64,000 nucleotides of DNA from Carallia brachiata (lineage: Eukaryota > Streptophyta > Magnoliopsida > Malpighiales > Rhizophoraceae): NCBI GenBank assembly GCA_021464245.1, contig JADCRB010000011.1, positions 1,325,226 to 1,389,225 on the forward strand, written 5' to 3'. The notes beneath the pieces were generated by a model. The model searched no databases and had not been told where the DNA came from. It saw only the letters and a program-made list of their open reading frames with translations. Positions 52,690-64,000 of this stretch are shown here, piece after piece; the first letter of the stretch is position 1; the number at the start of each line of letters is the position of its first letter. The position numbers and the translations under genes were made by a program.

Positions 52690-54790
52690 CACTTTATTCA
52701 TGCCACAAATGGTTTTATGCAACTAATAAATGAAAATTATGAGCAATTGCACATTTATTAGAAGGAAATTGACGCATTTAACGCCCCAAAAGGCATTAAA
52801 AATGATTTTTGCATTGAAATTAATAGTTTTTGTAAGCACTTATACTTCATTTAAGTTATATTTGGGTTAAATAACCCGTTAACATGAAAGAAAATCACCT
52901 ATTTGTAAGAAATAAAGTGATTTAGCCCCTTTAATCTTGCCACAAATGGTCATATGCAACTAATAAATGCAAATCATGATCGATTGCACACTTATTAGAG
53001 TGAATTAAGCGCATTTAACTCTCCAAAATGTGTTGGAAATAGTTTTTACATAGAAATTAAAGGTTTTTGTAAGCATTTATGCTTCATTTATGTTTAATTT
53101 GCGTTAAATAAGCTATTAAATGAAAGAAAATCACTTTTTTGCAAGAAATAAAGTGATTTAGCCCCTTTATTCTTGCCACAAATGGTCTTATGCAACAAAT
53201 AAATGCAAATCATGATCGATTGCATACTTATTAGAGTGAATTAAGCGCATTTAACACCCCAAAAGGTGTTGAAAATGCTTTTTGCATTGAAATTAAAGGA
53301 TATTGTAAGCATTTATACTTCATTTAAGTTAAATTTGGGTTAAACAAGCCGTTAAAATGAAAGAAAATCACTTATTTGCAAAAAATAAAGTGATTTGGCC
53401 CCTTTATTCTTGCCACAAATGATCTTATGCAACTAATAAATGCAAATCGTGATCGACTGCACACTTATTAGAGTGAATTAAGCGTATTTAACTCCCTAAA
53501 ATGTGTTAAAAATGCTTTTCACATTGAAATTAATGGTTTTTGTAAGCATTTGTACTTCATTTAAGTTAAATTTGGGTTAAATAACCCGTTAAAATGAAAG
53601 AAAATCACTTATTTGCAAGAAATAAAGTGATTTAGCCCCTTTATTCTTGCCACAAATGGTCGGTTTTATGCAACTACTAAATGCAAATCATGATTGATTG
53701 CACACTTATTAGAGTGAATTAAGCGCATTTAACTCTCCAAAATGTGTTGCAAATAGTTTTTACATAGAAAATAAAGGTTTTTGTAAGCATTTATGCTTCA
53801 TTTATGTTTAATTTGGGTTAAATAAGCCATTAAAAAGGAAGAAACTCACTTATTTACAAGAAATAAAGTGATTTGACCACTTTATTCATGCCACAAATGG
53901 TTTTATCCAACTAATAAATGAGAATTATAAGCAATTGCACATTTATTAGAAGGAAATTGACGCATTTAACGCCCCAAAAGACATTAAAAATGATTTTTGC
54001 ATTGAAATTAATAATTTTTGTAAGCACTTATACTTCATTTAAGTTATATTTGGGTTAAATAACCCGTTAAAATGAAAGAAAATCACTTATTTGCAAGAAA
54101 TAAAGTGATTTAGCCCCTTTATTCTTGCCACAAATGGTCATATGCAACTAATAAATGCAAATCATGATCGATTGCACACTTATTAGAGTGAATTAAGCGC
54201 ATTTAACTCTCCAAAATGTGTTGGAAATAGTTTTTACATAGAAATTAAAGGTTTTTGTAAGCATTTATCCTTCATTTATGTTCAATTTGGGTTAAATAAG
54301 CCATTAAATGGAAGAAAATCACTTATTTGCAAGAAATAAAGTGATTTAGTCCCTTTATTCTTCCCACAAATGGTCTTATGCAACTAATAAATGCAAATCA
54401 TGATCGATTGCATACTTATTAGAGTGAATTAAGCGCATTTAACTCCCCAAAAGGTGTTGAAAATGCTTTTTGCATTGAAATTAAAGGATATTGTAAGCAT
54501 TTATACTTCATTTAAGTTAAATTTGGGTTAAATAAGCCATTAAAATGAAAGAAAATCACTTATTTGCAAAAAATAAAGTGATTTGGCCCCTTTATTCTTG
54601 TCACAAATGGTCTTATGCAACTAATAAATGCAAATCGTGATCGACTGCACACTTATTAAAGTGAATTAAGCGTATTTAACTCCCTAAAAGGTGTTAAAAA
54701 TGCTTTTCACATTGAAATTAATGGTTTTTGTAAGCATTTATACTTCATTTAAGTTAAATTTGGGCTAAATAACCCGTTAAAATGAAAGAA
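52690..54790. repeat. 33-monomer long-range duplication, copy 2
   Basis: Partner of about 44900-47000 with the same rare variants in the same order. Substitutions are scattered, so it is older than the 8.7-kb duplication in domain I. Confidence 0.82.
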
Positions 54791-57700
54791 AATCACTTAT
54801 TTGCAAGAAATAAAGTGATTTAGCCCCTTTATTCTTCCCACAAATGGTCTTATGCAACTAATAAATGCAAATCATGATCGATTGCACACTTATTAGAGTG
54901 TATTAAGCGCATTTAACACCCCAAAAGGTGTTGAAAATGCTTTTCACATTGAAATTAATGGTTTTTATAAGCATTTGTACTTCATTTAAGTTAAATTTGG
55001 GTTAAATATCCCGTTAAAATGTAAGAAAATCACTTATTTGCAAGAAATACAGTGATTTAGCCCCTTTATTCTTGCCACAAATGGTCATATGCAACTAATA
55101 AATGCAAATCATGATCGACTGCACACTTATTAGAGTGAATTAAGCGCTTTTAACACTCCAAAAGGTGTTGAAAATGGTTTTTACATTGAAATTAAAGGTA
55201 TTTGTAAGCATTTATCCTTCATTTATGTTCAATTTGGGTTAAATAAGCCATTAAATGGAAGAAAATCACTTATTTGCAAGAAATAAAGTGATTTAGCCCC
55301 TTTATTCATGCCGCAAATGGTCATATGCAACAAATAAATGCAAATCATGATCGATTGCACACTTATTAGAGTGTATTAAGTGCATTTAACACCCCAAAAG
55401 GTGTTGAAAATGCTTTTTGCATTGAAATTAAAGGATTTTGTAAGCATTTATGCTTCATTTAAGTTAAATTTGGGTTAGATAATCCATTAATAAGAAAGAA
55501 AATCACTTATTTGCAAGAAATAAAGTGATTTGACCTCTTTATTGATGCTAAAAATGGTCTTATGCAACTAATAAATACAAATCATGATCAATTGCACTCT
55601 TATTAGAGAGAATTGATTGCCTTTAACTCTCCAAAAGGTGTTGAAAAGGGTTTTTACATTGAAATTAAAGGTATTTGTAAGCATTTATCCTTCATTTATG
55701 TTCAATTTGGGTTAAATAAGCCATTAAATGGAAGAAAATCACTTATTTGCAAGAAATAAAGTGATTTGACCCCTTTGTTCAAGCCACAAATAGTCTTTTG
55801 CAACTAATAAATGCAAATCATGATCAATTACACACTTATTAGAGTGAATTAAGGGCATTTAAACTCCCCAAAAGGTGTTAAAAATGCTTTTTACATTGAA
55901 ATTAATGGTTTTTGTAAGCACTTATACTTCATTTAAGTTATATTTGGGTTAAATAAGCCGTTAAAATGAAAGAAAATCACTTATTTACAAGAAATAAAGT
56001 GATTTAGCCCATTTATTCTTGCCACAAATGGTCGGTCTTATGCAACTAATAAATGCAAATCATGATCGATTGCACACTTATTAGAGTGAATTAAGCGCAT
56101 TTAACTCTCCAAAATGTGTTGGAAATAGTTTTTACATAGAAATTAAAGGTTTTTGTAAGTATTTATCCTTCATTTATGTTCAATTTGGGTTAAATAAGCC
56201 ATTAAAAAGGAAGAAACTCACTTATTTACAACAAATAAAGTGATTTGACAACTTTATTCATGCCACAAATGGTTTTATGCAACTAATAAATGAAAATTAT
56301 GAGCAATTGCACATTTATTAGAAGGAACTTGACGCATTTAACTCCCCAAAAGGCATTAAAAATTCTTTTTGCATTGAAATTAATAGTTTTTGTAAGCACT
56401 TATACTTCATTTAAGTTATATTTGGGTTAAATAACCCATTAAAATGAAAGAAAATCACTTATTTGCAAGAAATAAAGTGATTTAGCCCCTTTATTCTTGC
56501 CACAAATGGACTTATACAACTGATAAATGCAAATCATGATCGATTGCACACTTATTAGAGTGAATTAAGCGCATTTAACTCTCCAAAATGTGTTGGAAAT
56601 AGTTTTTACATAGAAATTAAAGGTTTTTGTAAGCATTTATCCTTCATTTATGTTTAATTTGGGTTAAATAAGCTATTAAATGAAAGAAAATCACTTTTTT
56701 GTAAGAAATAAAGTGATTTAGCCCCTTTATTCTTGCCACAAATGGTCTTATGCAACAAATAAATGCAAATCATGATCGATTGCATACTTATTAGAGTGAA
56801 TTAAGCGCATTTAACTCCCCAAAAGGTGTTGAAAATGCTTTTTGCATTGAAATTAAAGGATATTGTAAGCATTTATACTTCATTTAAGTTAAATTTGGGT
56901 TAAACAAGCCGTTAAAATGAAAGAAAATCACTTATTTGCAAAAAATAAAGTGATTTCCCCTTTGTTCAAGCCACAAATAGTCTTATTCAACTAATAAATG
57001 CAAATCATGATCAATTACACACTTATTAGAGTGAATTAAGGGCATTTAACTCCCCAAAAGGTGTTCAAAATGCTTTTTACATTGAAATTAATGGTTTTTG
57101 TAAGCACTTATACTTCATTTAAGTTATATTTGGGTTGAATAAGCCGTTAAAATGAAAGAAAATCACTTATTTACAAGAAATAAAGTGATTTAGCCCATTT
57201 ATTCTTGCCACAAATGGTCAGTCTTATGCAACTAATAAATGCAAATCATGATCGATTGCACACTTATTAGCGTGAATTAAGCGCATTTAACTCTCCAAAA
57301 TGTGTTGGAAATAGTTTTTACATAGAAATTAAAGGTTTTTGTAAGCATTTATCCTTCATTTATGTTCAATTTGGGTTAAATAAGCGATTAAAAAGGAAGA
57401 AACTCACTTATTTACAAGAAATAAAGTGATTTGACAACTTTATTCATGCCACAAATGGTTTTATGCAACTAATAAATGAAAATTATGAGCAATTGCACAT
57501 TTATTAGAAGGAAATTGACGCATTTAACTCCCCAAAAGGCATTAAAAATGCTTTTTGCATTGAAATTAATAGTTTTTGTAAGCACTTATACTTCATTTAA
57601 GTTATATTTGGGTTAAATAACCCATTAAAATGAAAGAAAATCACTTATTTGCAAGAAATAAAGTGATTTAGCCCCTTTCTTGCCACAAATGGACTTATGC

Positions 57701-57899
57701 AACTGATAAATGCAAATCATGATCGATTGCACTTATTAGAGTGAATTAAGCGCATTTAACTCTCCAAAATGTGTTGGAAATAGTTTTTACATAAAAATTA
57801 AAGGTTTTTGTAAGCATTTATCCTTCATTTATGTTTAATTTGGGTTAAATAAGCCATTAAATGGAAGAAAATCACTTTTTTGCAAGAAATAAAGTGATT

Positions 57900-59060
57900 T
57901 AGCCCCTTTATTCTTGCCACAAATGGTCATATGCAACTAATAAATGCAAATCATGATCGATTGCACACTTATTAGAGTGAATTAAGCGCTTTTAACACTC
58001 CAAAAGGTGTTGAAAATGATTTTTGCATTGAAATTAAAGGTATTTGTAAGCATTTAGCCTTCATTTTTGTTCAATTTGGGTTAAATAAGCCATTAAATGG
58101 AAGAAAATCACTTATTTGCAAGAAATAAAGTGATTTAGCCCCTTTATTCTTGCCACAAATGGTCATATGCAACTAATAAATGCAAATCATGATCGATTGC
58201 ACACTTATTAGAGTGAATTAAGCGCTTTTAACACTCCAAAAGGTGTTGAAAATGGTTTTTACATTGAAATTAAAGGTATTTGTAAGCATTTATCCTTCAT
58301 TTATGTTCAATTTGGGTTAAATAAGCCGTTAAATGGAAGAAAATCACTTATTTGCAAGAAATAAAGTGATTTAGCCCCTTTATTCTTACCACAAATGGTA
58401 ATATGCAACTAATAAATGCAAATCATGATCGATTGCACACTTATTAGAGTGAATTAAGCGCTTTTAACACTCCAAAAGGTGTTGAAAATGGTTTTTACAT
58501 TGGAATTAAAGGTATTTGTAAGCATTTATCCTTCATTTATGTTCAATTTGGGTTAAATAAGCCATTAAATGGAAGAAAATCGCTTTTTTGCAAGAAATAA
58601 AGTGATTTAGCCCCTTTATTCTTGCCACAAATGGTCATATGCAACTAATAAATGCAAATCATGATCGATTGCACATTATTAGAGTGAATTAAGCGCTTTT
58701 AACACTCCAAAAGGTGTTGAAAATGGTTTTTACATTGAAATTAAAGGTATTTGTAAGCATTTATCCTTCATTTATGTTCAATTTGGGTTAAATAAGCCAT
58801 TAAATGGAAGAAAATCACTTATTTGCAAGAAATAAAGTGATTTAGCCCCTTTATTCTTGCCACAAATGGTCATATGCAACTAATAAATGCAAATCATGAT
58901 CGATTGCACACTTATTAGAGTGAATTAAGCGCTTTTAACTCCAAAAGGTGTTGAAAATGTTTTTACATTGAAATTAAAGGTATTTGTAAGCATTTATCCT
59001 TCATTTATGTTCAATTTGGGTTAAATAAGCCATTGAATGGAAGAAAATCACTTATTTGCA
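57900..59060. repeat. Homogenised monomer run (5 near-identical 236-bp copies)
   Basis: Five consecutive monomers share tggtcatatgcaact, aagcgcttttaacactcc, aaaggtgttgaaaatgg and ccattaaatggaag with few differences. The aacactcc block recurs near 57992, 58228, 58463 and 58699, and in a shortened form near 58937. Elsewhere neighbours usually belong to different subtypes, so this single-monomer periodicity suggests recent local amplification. Confidence 0.82.
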
Positions 59061-61900
59061 AGAAATAAAGTGATTTGACCCCTTTGTTCAAGCCACAAAT
59101 AGTCTTATGCAACTAATAAATGCAAATCATGATCAATTACACTTATTAGAGTGAATTAAGGCATTTAACTCCCAAAAGGTGTTAAAAATGCTTTTTAATT
59201 GAAATTAATGGTTTTTGTAAGCACTTATACTTCATTTAAGTTATATTTGGGTTAAATAAACCGTTAAAATGAAAGAAAATCACTTATTTACAAGAAATAA
59301 AGTGATTTAGCCCATTTATTCTTGCCACAAATGGTCAGTCTTATGCAACTAATAAATGCAAATCATGATCGATTGCACACTTATTAGAGTGAATTAAGCG
59401 CATTTAACTCTCCAAAATGTGTTGGAAATAGTTTTTACATAGACATTAAAGGTTTTTGTAAGCATTTATCCTTCATTTATGTTCAATTTGGGTTAAATAA
59501 GCCATTAAAAAGGAAGAAACTCACTTATTTACAAGAAATAAAGTGATTTGACAACTTTATTCATGCCACAAATGGTTTATGCAACTAATAAATGAAAATT
59601 ATGAGCAATTGCACATTTATTAAGGAAATTGACGCATTTAACTCCCCTAAAGGCATTAAAAATGCTTTTTGCTTTGAAATTAATAGTTTTTGTAAGCACT
59701 TATACTTCATTTAAGTTATATTTGGGTTAAATAACCCATTAAATGGAAGAAAATCACTTATTTGCAAGAAATAAAGTGATTTAGCCCCTTTATTCTTGCC
59801 ACAAATGGACTTATGCAACTGATAAATGCAAATCATGATCGATTGCACACTTATTAGAGTGAATTAAGCGCATTTAACTCTCCAAAATGTGTTGGAAATA
59901 GTTTTTACATAAAAATTAAAGGTTTTTGTAAGCATTTATCCTTCATTTATGTTTAATTTGGGTTAAATAAGCCATTAAATGGAAGAAAATCACTTTTTTG
60001 CAAGAAATAAAGTGATTTAGCCCCTTTATTCTTGCCACAAATGGACTTATGCAACTGATAAATGCAAATCATGATCGATTGCACACTTATTAGAGTGAAT
60101 TAAGCGCATTTAACTCTCCAAAATGTGTTCGAAATAGTTTTTACATAAAAATTAAAGGTTTTTGTAAGCATTTTTCCTTCATTTAAGTTTAATTTGGGTT
60201 AAATAAGCCATTAAATGGAAGAAAATCACTTTTTTGCAAGAAATAAAGTGATTTAGCCCCTTTATTCTTGCCACAAATGGTCATATGCAACTAATAAATG
60301 CAAATCATGATCGACTGCACACTTATTAGAGTGAATTAAGCGCATTTAACTCTCCAAAATGTGTTGGAAATGGTTATTACATAGAAATTAATGGTTTTTG
60401 TAAGCATTTATCCTTCATTTATGTTCAATTTGGGTTAAATAAGCCATTAAATGGAAGAAAATCACTTATTTGCAAGAAATAAAGTGATTTAGCCCATTTA
60501 TTCTTGCCACAAATGGTCTTATGCAACTAATAAATGCAAATCATGATCGATTGCACACTTATTAGAGTGTATTAAGCGCATTTAACACCCCAAAAGGTGT
60601 TGAAAATGTTTTTTGCATTGAAATTAAAGGATTTTGTAAGCATTTATACTTAATTTAAGTTAAATTTGGGTTAAATAAGCCGTTAAAATGAAAGAAAATC
60701 ACTTATTTGCAAAAAATAAAACGATTTGGCCCCTTTATTCTTGCCAAAAATGATCTTATGCAACTAATAAATGCAAATCGTGATCGACTGCACACTTATT
60801 AGAGTGAATTAAGTGTATTTAACGCCCTAAAAGGTGTTAAAAATGCTTTTCACATTGAAATTAATGGTTTTTGTAAGCATTTGTACTTTATTTAAGTTAA
60901 ATTTGGGTTAAATAACCCGTTAAAATGAAAGAAAATCACTTATTTGCAAGAAATACAGTGATTTAGCCCCTTTATTCTTGCCACAAATGGTCATATGCAA
61001 CTAATAAATGCAAATCATGATCGACTGCACACTTATTAGAGTGAATTAAGCGCTTTTAACACTCCAAAAGGTGTTGAAAATGGTTTTTACATTGAAATTA
61101 AAGGTATTTGTAAGCATTTATCCTTCATTTATGTTCAATTTGGGTTAAATAAGCCATTAAATGGAAGAAAATCACTTATTTGCAAGAAATAAAGTGATTT
61201 AGCCCCTTTATTCATGCCGCAAATGGTCATATACAACAAATAAATGCAAATCATGATCGATTGAACACTTATTAGAGTGAATTAAGCACTTTTAACACTC
61301 CAAAAAGTGTTGAAAATGGTTTTTACATTGGAATTAAAGGTATTTGTAAGCATTTATTCTTTATTTATGTTCAATTTGGGTTAAATAAGCCATTAAATGG
61401 AAGAAAATCACTTATTTGTAAGAAATAAAGTGATTTAGCCCCTTTATTCTTGCCACAAATGGTCTTATGCAACTAATAAATGCAAATCATGATCGATTGC
61501 ACACTTATTAGAGTGTATTAAGCGCATTTAACACCCCAAAAGGTGTTGAAAATGCTTTTTGCATTGAAATTAAAGGATTTTGTAAGCATTTATGCTTCAT
61601 TTAAGTTAAATTTGGGTTAGATAATCCATTAATAAGAAAGAAAATCACTTATTTGCAAGAAATAAAGTGATTTGAGCTCTTTATTCATGCCACAAATGGT
61701 CTTATGCAACTAATAAATACAAATCATGATCAATTGCACTCTTATTAGAGAGAATTGATTGCCTTTAACTCTCCAAAAGGTGTTGAAAAGGGTTTTTACA
61801 TTGAAATTAAAGGTATTTGTAAGCATTTATCCTTCATTTATGTTCAATTTGGGTTAAATAAGCCATTAAATGGAAGAAAATCACTTATTTGCAAGAAATA

Positions 61901-61920
61901 AAGTGATTTAGATTTAGCCC
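61901..61920. other. 6-bp duplication (gattta) at hairpin exit
   Basis: aagtgatttagatttagccc instead of aagtgatttagccc: a simple local slippage duplication that explains the 479-bp dimer spacing here. Confidence 0.7.
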
Positions 61921-62340
61921 CTTTATTCTTGCCACAAATGGTCTTATGTAACTAATAAATGCAAATCATAAACGATTGCACACTTATTAGAGTGTATTAA
62001 GAGCATTTAACACCCCAAAAGGTGTTGAAAATGCTTTTTGCATTGAAATTAAAGGATTTTGTAAGCATTTATACTTCATTTAAGTTAAATTTGGGTTAGA
62101 TAATCCATTAAAAAGAAAGAAAATCACTTATTTGCAAGAAATAAAGTGATTTGACCTCTTTATTCATGCCACAAATGGTCTTATACAACTAATAAATACA
62201 AATCATGATCAATTGCACTCTTATTAGAGAGAATTGATTGCCTTTAACTCTCCAAAAGGTGTTGAAAATTTTACATTGAAATTAAAGGTATTTGTAAGCA
62301 TTTATCCTTCATTTATGTTCAATTTGGGTTAAATAAGCCA

Positions 62341-62360
62341 AGAAGAAATATAAAGTGATT
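62341..62360. other. Monomer with hairpin left arm deleted
   Basis: The sequence runs from aaataagcca straight into agaagaaatataaagtgat, losing about 23 bases that include the left hairpin arm. It is one of few monomers that cannot form the conserved hairpin. Confidence 0.7.
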
Positions 62361-63874
62361 TAGCCCCTTTATTCTTGCCACAAATGGTCTTATATAACTA
62401 ATAAATGCAAATCATGAACGATTGCACACTTATTAGAGTGTATTAAGCGCATTTAACACCCAAAAAGGTGTTGAAAATGCTTTTTGCATTGAAATTAAAG
62501 GATTTTGTAACCATTTATACTTCATTTAAGTTAAATTTGGGTTAGATAATCCATTAAAAAGAAAGAAAATCACTTATTTGCAAGAAATAAAGTGATTTGA
62601 CCTCTTTATTCATGCCACAAATGGTCTTATACAACTAATAAATACAAATCATGATCAATTGCACTCTTATTAGAGAGAATTGATTGCCTTTAACTCTCCA
62701 AAAGGTGTTGAAAAGGGTTTTTACATTGAAATTAAAGGTATTTGTAAGCATTTATCCTTCATTTATGTTCAATTTGGGTTAAATAAGCCATTAAATGCAA
62801 GAAAATCACTTATTTGCAAGAAATAAAGTAATTTAGCCCCTTTATTCTTGCCACAAATGGTCTTATATAACTAATAAATGCAAATCATGAACGATTGCAC
62901 ACTTATTAGAGTGTATTAAGCGCATTTAACATCCCAAAAGGTGTTGAAAATGCTTTTTGCATTGAAATTAAAGGATTTTGTAAGCATTTATACTTCATTT
63001 AAGTTAAATTTGGGTTAGATAATCCATTAAAAAGAAAGAAAATCACTTATTTGCAAGAAATAAAGTGATTTGACCTCTTTATTCATGCCACAAATGGTCT
63101 TATGCAACTAATAAATACAAATCATGATTAATTGCACTCTTATTAGAGAGAATTGATTGCCTTTAACTCTCCAAAAGGTGTTGAAAAGGGTTTTTACATT
63201 GAAATTAAAGGCATTTGTAAGCATTTATCCTTTATTTATGTTCAATTTGGGTTAAATAAGCCATTAAATGGTAGAAAATCACTTATTTGCAAGAAATAAA
63301 GTGATTTAGCCCCTTTATTCTTGCGACAAATGGTCTTATGCAACTAATAAATGCAAATCATAATCGATTGCACACTTATTAGAGTGTATTAAGCGCATTT
63401 AACACCCCAAAAGGTGTTGAAAATGCTTTTTGCATTGAAATTAAAGGATTTTGTAAACGTTTATACTTCATTTAAGTTAAATTTGGGTTAGATAATCCAT
63501 TAAAATGAAAGAAAATCACTTATTTGCAAGAAATAAAGTGATTTGACCTCTTTATTCATGCGACAAATGGTCTTATGCAACTAATAAATACAAATTATGA
63601 TCAATTGCACTCTTATTAGAGAGAATTGATTGCCTTTAACTCTCCAAAAGGTGTTGAAAATGTTTTTACATTGAAATTAAATGTATTTGTAAGCATTTAT
63701 CGTTCATTTATGTTCAATTTGGGTTAAATAAGCTATTAAAATAGAAGAAAATCACTTATTTGCAAGAAATAAAGTGATTCACCCCTTTGTTCGTGCCACA
63801 AATGGTCTTATGCAACTAACAAATGGAAATCATGAACAATTGCACACTTATTAGAAGGAAATTGATGCATTTAA

Positions 63875-63934
63875 CTACCCAAAAGGCATTGAAAATGCTT
63901 TTTGCTCCCCAAAAGGCATTGAAAATGCTTTTTG
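63875..63934. repeat. 30-bp tandem duplication inside a monomer, distal copy
   Basis: Fifth occurrence, about 25 kb from the fourth, with the same linked deletion (aagttaataagc near 63980). It shows that the domain IV variant returns at the right edge, either by transposition-like exchange or because a second domain IV block begins here. Confidence 0.9.
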
Positions 63935-64000
63935 CATTGAAATTACAGGATTTTGTAAGCATTTATACTTCATTTAAGTTAATAAGCTGTGAAAATGAAA

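Larger units (their letters stand above)
39000..61480. repeat. Domain V: 5-monomer periodicity with divergent marker monomer
   Basis: A divergent monomer (aatgaaaattatgagcaatt, then agaaggaaattgacgcattt) appears at 41201, 42385, 44945, 46130, 47790, 52731, 53919, 56291, 57477 and 59593. Spacings of 1184, 1185, 1188 and 1186 bp recur and equal 5 monomers. The rest are 7, about 9, 10, 11 and 21 monomers. The monomer just upstream usually carries the GGTC insertion. Several monomers read ttaaatggaag (one A short), which shifts the otherwise multiple-of-three length. Confidence 0.85.
61480..63850. repeat. Domain VI: tandem ~473-bp dimers
   Basis: An alternating pair is repeated about five times. 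One member has tgtattaagcgcatttaaca and gggttagataatccatta; the other has ataaatacaaatcatgatca and agagagaattgattgcc. The acaccccaaaagg block is at 61531, 62010, 62456, 62929 and 63402, giving spacings of 479, 446, 473 and 473 bp. The first spacing is longer because of a 6-bp duplication and the second shorter because of a deletion. The same pair occurs singly at 50190-50460, 51810-52090 and 55370-55650. Confidence 0.88.
32187..64000. repeat. 237-bp satellite array, right arm
   Basis: The same satellite in the same orientation as the left arm, resuming right after the retroelement remnant and running off the window end. The monomer set differs from the left arm. New variants include the 30-bp internal duplication (from 33370), a GGTC-type 4-bp insertion before ttatgcaac (from about 40940), a divergent monomer with agaaggaaattgacgcattt, and a shortened form reading ttaaatggaag instead of ttaaaatggaag. 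Monomers therefore range from about 234 to 255 bp. Nothing but satellite is visible in this arm. Confidence 0.98.

Noticed and set aside
1..64000. CRISPR array
   Set aside because: Repeats are ~237 bp and contiguous, with no unique spacers and no cas genes; this is a satellite array.
1..64000. CENP-B box or telomeric repeat tracts
   Set aside because: I saw no match to the CENP-B box core and no TTTAGGG-type runs. The gggttaaat motif in each monomer is only superficially telomere-like.

Overview
The window is almost entirely one plant-type satellite DNA. A monomer of about 237 bp repeats head to tail from base 1 to 30875 and again from 32187 to 64000, and runs off both ends of the window. 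Dividing the length gives roughly 265 monomers; I did not count them individually. It is AT-rich: one monomer counted by hand has 67 G/C in about 237 bases (about 28%). No conventional gene, tRNA or rRNA is visible. A plant is the best reading, probably a dicot, because the only non-satellite DNA (30876-32186) looks like a plant Ty3/gypsy-type LTR retrotransposon remnant. The species cannot be named from this, and a (peri)centromeric or other heterochromatic location is inference.

Layout. (I) 1-14012: mostly 'type A' monomers in a very large higher-order unit; 1-5275 is repeated almost identically at 8725-14012. It ends at a single N (14013) after a visibly degraded stretch. (II) 14014-30875: type A and 'type B' monomers mixed, largely as ~474-bp dimers, with nested higher-order repeats of 3, 12, 13 and about 36 monomers. 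The clearest is a ~2.84-kb 12-mer present twice plus a partial third copy (24000-30460). (III) 30876-32186: retroelement remnant on the minus strand, in the order gag piece, acidic open frame, polypurine tract, partial LTR, with no pol. (IV) 32187-~39000: 6- and 7-monomer units tagged by a monomer with a 30-bp internal duplication. (V) ~39000-61480: 5-monomer (~1185 bp) periodicity, marked by a 4-bp GGTC-type insertion and by a divergent monomer with agaaggaa, with 7- and 33-monomer duplications. (VI) ~61480-63850: a young dimer array of ~473 bp, ending in another 30-bp-duplication monomer.

Two monomer properties stand out. Each carries a near-perfect hairpin (13-bp arms with one bulge, 5-nt loop). 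The monomer is also 79 codons long (divisible by three), and in type B copies one frame is open apart from two stops, so mutation of one stop leaves ORFs of 60-76 codons. These ORFs are most likely relics or chance rather than genes, but they are worth testing. The satellite serves no pathway I can see. What the window records is array turnover by unequal exchange, one retroelement invasion later truncated, and some assembly weakness.
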